From positions 1-64,000 of the IMG/VR virus record IMGVR_UViG_3300042878_001497: a stretch of DNA of 64,000 bases; one strand, given 5' to 3'. The stretch comes from a virus. This document shows positions 63,568-64,000 of this stretch, piece by piece. How positions within the stretch are numbered: position 1 is the first letter of the stretch; each line of letters begins with the position of its first letter. The notes beneath the pieces were generated by a model. It worked only from the letters and a program-made list of their open reading frames with translations, was not told the DNA's origin and ran no database searches. Position numbers and translations under genes: made by a program.

Positions 63568-64000
63568 TTAAAAGAGTTGCATTAGTAGGAGCTAGTAGTA
63601 CCGGTAAGACGACTGTGTATGAGCTTCTTAAGAATCAGTTCCCGAAGTGGGAGTTTGTAAATGAGAGTACTCGTTCGGTAGCTCGTTACGGCTTTCCTAT
63701 CAATGAACTAGGTACTACAGAAACTCAGTTAGCTATCTCAAGCTTTCATTTAGAGGCATTGCTTAAACCTTATAATCTTATTCTGGATCGTTGTTACTTA
63801 GATCTAATAGTTTACTCTCGTCATATGCCGGGACTATCTCAATCAGGCTTAGATTTTATCGAAGCTACCTGGCAGCGAGTTCAAGACGAATATACTCATT
63901 ATATCTACTTTCCTATCGAATTCGATGCAGTCGATGACGGAGAAAGAAGTGTTGATGAAGATTGGAGAAAAATTATCGACGAAGAGTTCAAGTATCAATT
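63564..64000 (+). CDS. P-loop nucleotide kinase-like protein (3' partial)
   Basis: 145 codons are visible; the window ends inside the gene. Starts MIKRVALVGASSTGKTTVYELL (Walker A GASSTGKTT), followed by FVNESTRSVARYG and LILDRCYLDLIVYSRHMPG (DR-type motif), as in AAA_28/deoxynucleoside-kinase-like proteins. ATGA overlap with the formyltransferase gene. Probably a phage nucleotide or nucleoside kinase; a NadR-like ATPase is the alternative. Confidence 0.72.
   Translation, partial: MIKRVALVGASSTGKTTVYELLKNQFPKWEFVNESTRSVARYGFPINELGTTETQLAISSFHLEALLKPYNLILDRCYLDLIVYSRHMPGLSQSGLDFIEATWQRVQDEYTHYIYFPIEFDAVDDGERSVDEDWRKIIDEEFKYQ

Noticed and set aside
1-64000. tRNA, rRNA, integrase, transposase or attachment sites
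   Set aside because: I looked in the intergenic gaps and among the proteins and found none. The gaps are short (mostly under 90 bases), so there is little room for RNA genes.

Overview
The window is 64 kb of a tailed, contractile-tail (T4-like, myovirus) bacteriophage genome. Genes are packed end to end, mostly as TAATG, ATGA or TAAtATG junctions, and all but one small gene lie on the + strand. No integrase, rRNA, tRNA or CRISPR is visible. Several features point to a Bacteroidota (flavobacteria-like) host: TTG-N19/20-TAnnTT promoters of the Bacteroidota sigma-A type, a phage protein ending in a segment that resembles a type IX secretion sorting domain, and a short lipoprotein. Both ends of the window cut through genes.

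Layout. 1-8.5 kb: tail-fibre genes, with four proteins ending in an S74 intramolecular chaperone (three carry YadA-head-like NTAxG repeats, one collagen-like repeats), then a sulfotransferase / glycosyltransferase / glycosidase-like / methyltransferase cassette. 8.5-18.4 kb: a run of LamG (concanavalin-like) adhesin-type proteins. 18.5-29.2 kb: contractile tail and baseplate, with sheath, tube, gp26-like and gp51-like proteins, tape measure, LysM wedge protein and a hub carrying an M15 peptidase. 29.2-38.7 kb: replication and nucleotide metabolism, with a short family A DNA polymerase, gp32-like SSB, UvsX, 5' nuclease, DnaB-type helicase, NrdB and NrdA. 38.7-45 kb: lysis-type genes (anchored glucosaminidase, proline-rich TonB/spanin-like protein), the lone minus-strand lipoprotein, a metallophosphoesterase and a series of microproteins. 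45-46 kb: queC. 46-51.4 kb: a 1477-residue collagen-like fibre and companions. 51.6-53.2 kb: a membrane protein with queD and queE. 53.7-57.4 kb: sugar and glycan genes. 57.4-60.8 kb: thymidylate synthase, exported nuclease, T9SS-like secreted protein, thioesterase and HPRT. 60.8-64 kb: folE, MazG-like, dpdA, a formyltransferase and a P-loop kinase.

The most interesting theme is a 7-deazaguanine DNA-modification pathway spread over 18 kb: FolE, QueD, QueE and QueC (GTP to preQ0), a transglycosylase DpdA that would put the base into DNA, and an overlapping formyltransferase resembling the proposed dPreQ1 formyltransferase DpdN. The two transcripts that start with the queD/queE and folE operons share an almost identical 5' leader. 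It has the length, loop and A-rich tail of a class I preQ1 riboswitch and sits right at the predicted transcription start, so it may be a phage feedback switch. QueC has lost its zinc cysteines, QueD has lost two zinc histidines and QueE has non-standard cysteine spacing.

Two promoter classes are visible by eye: TTG-N19/20-TAnnTT ahead of replication and metabolism genes, and a bare TATTTATA box ahead of structural genes (candidate late promoters). All function calls come from motif recognition, since no database search was possible.
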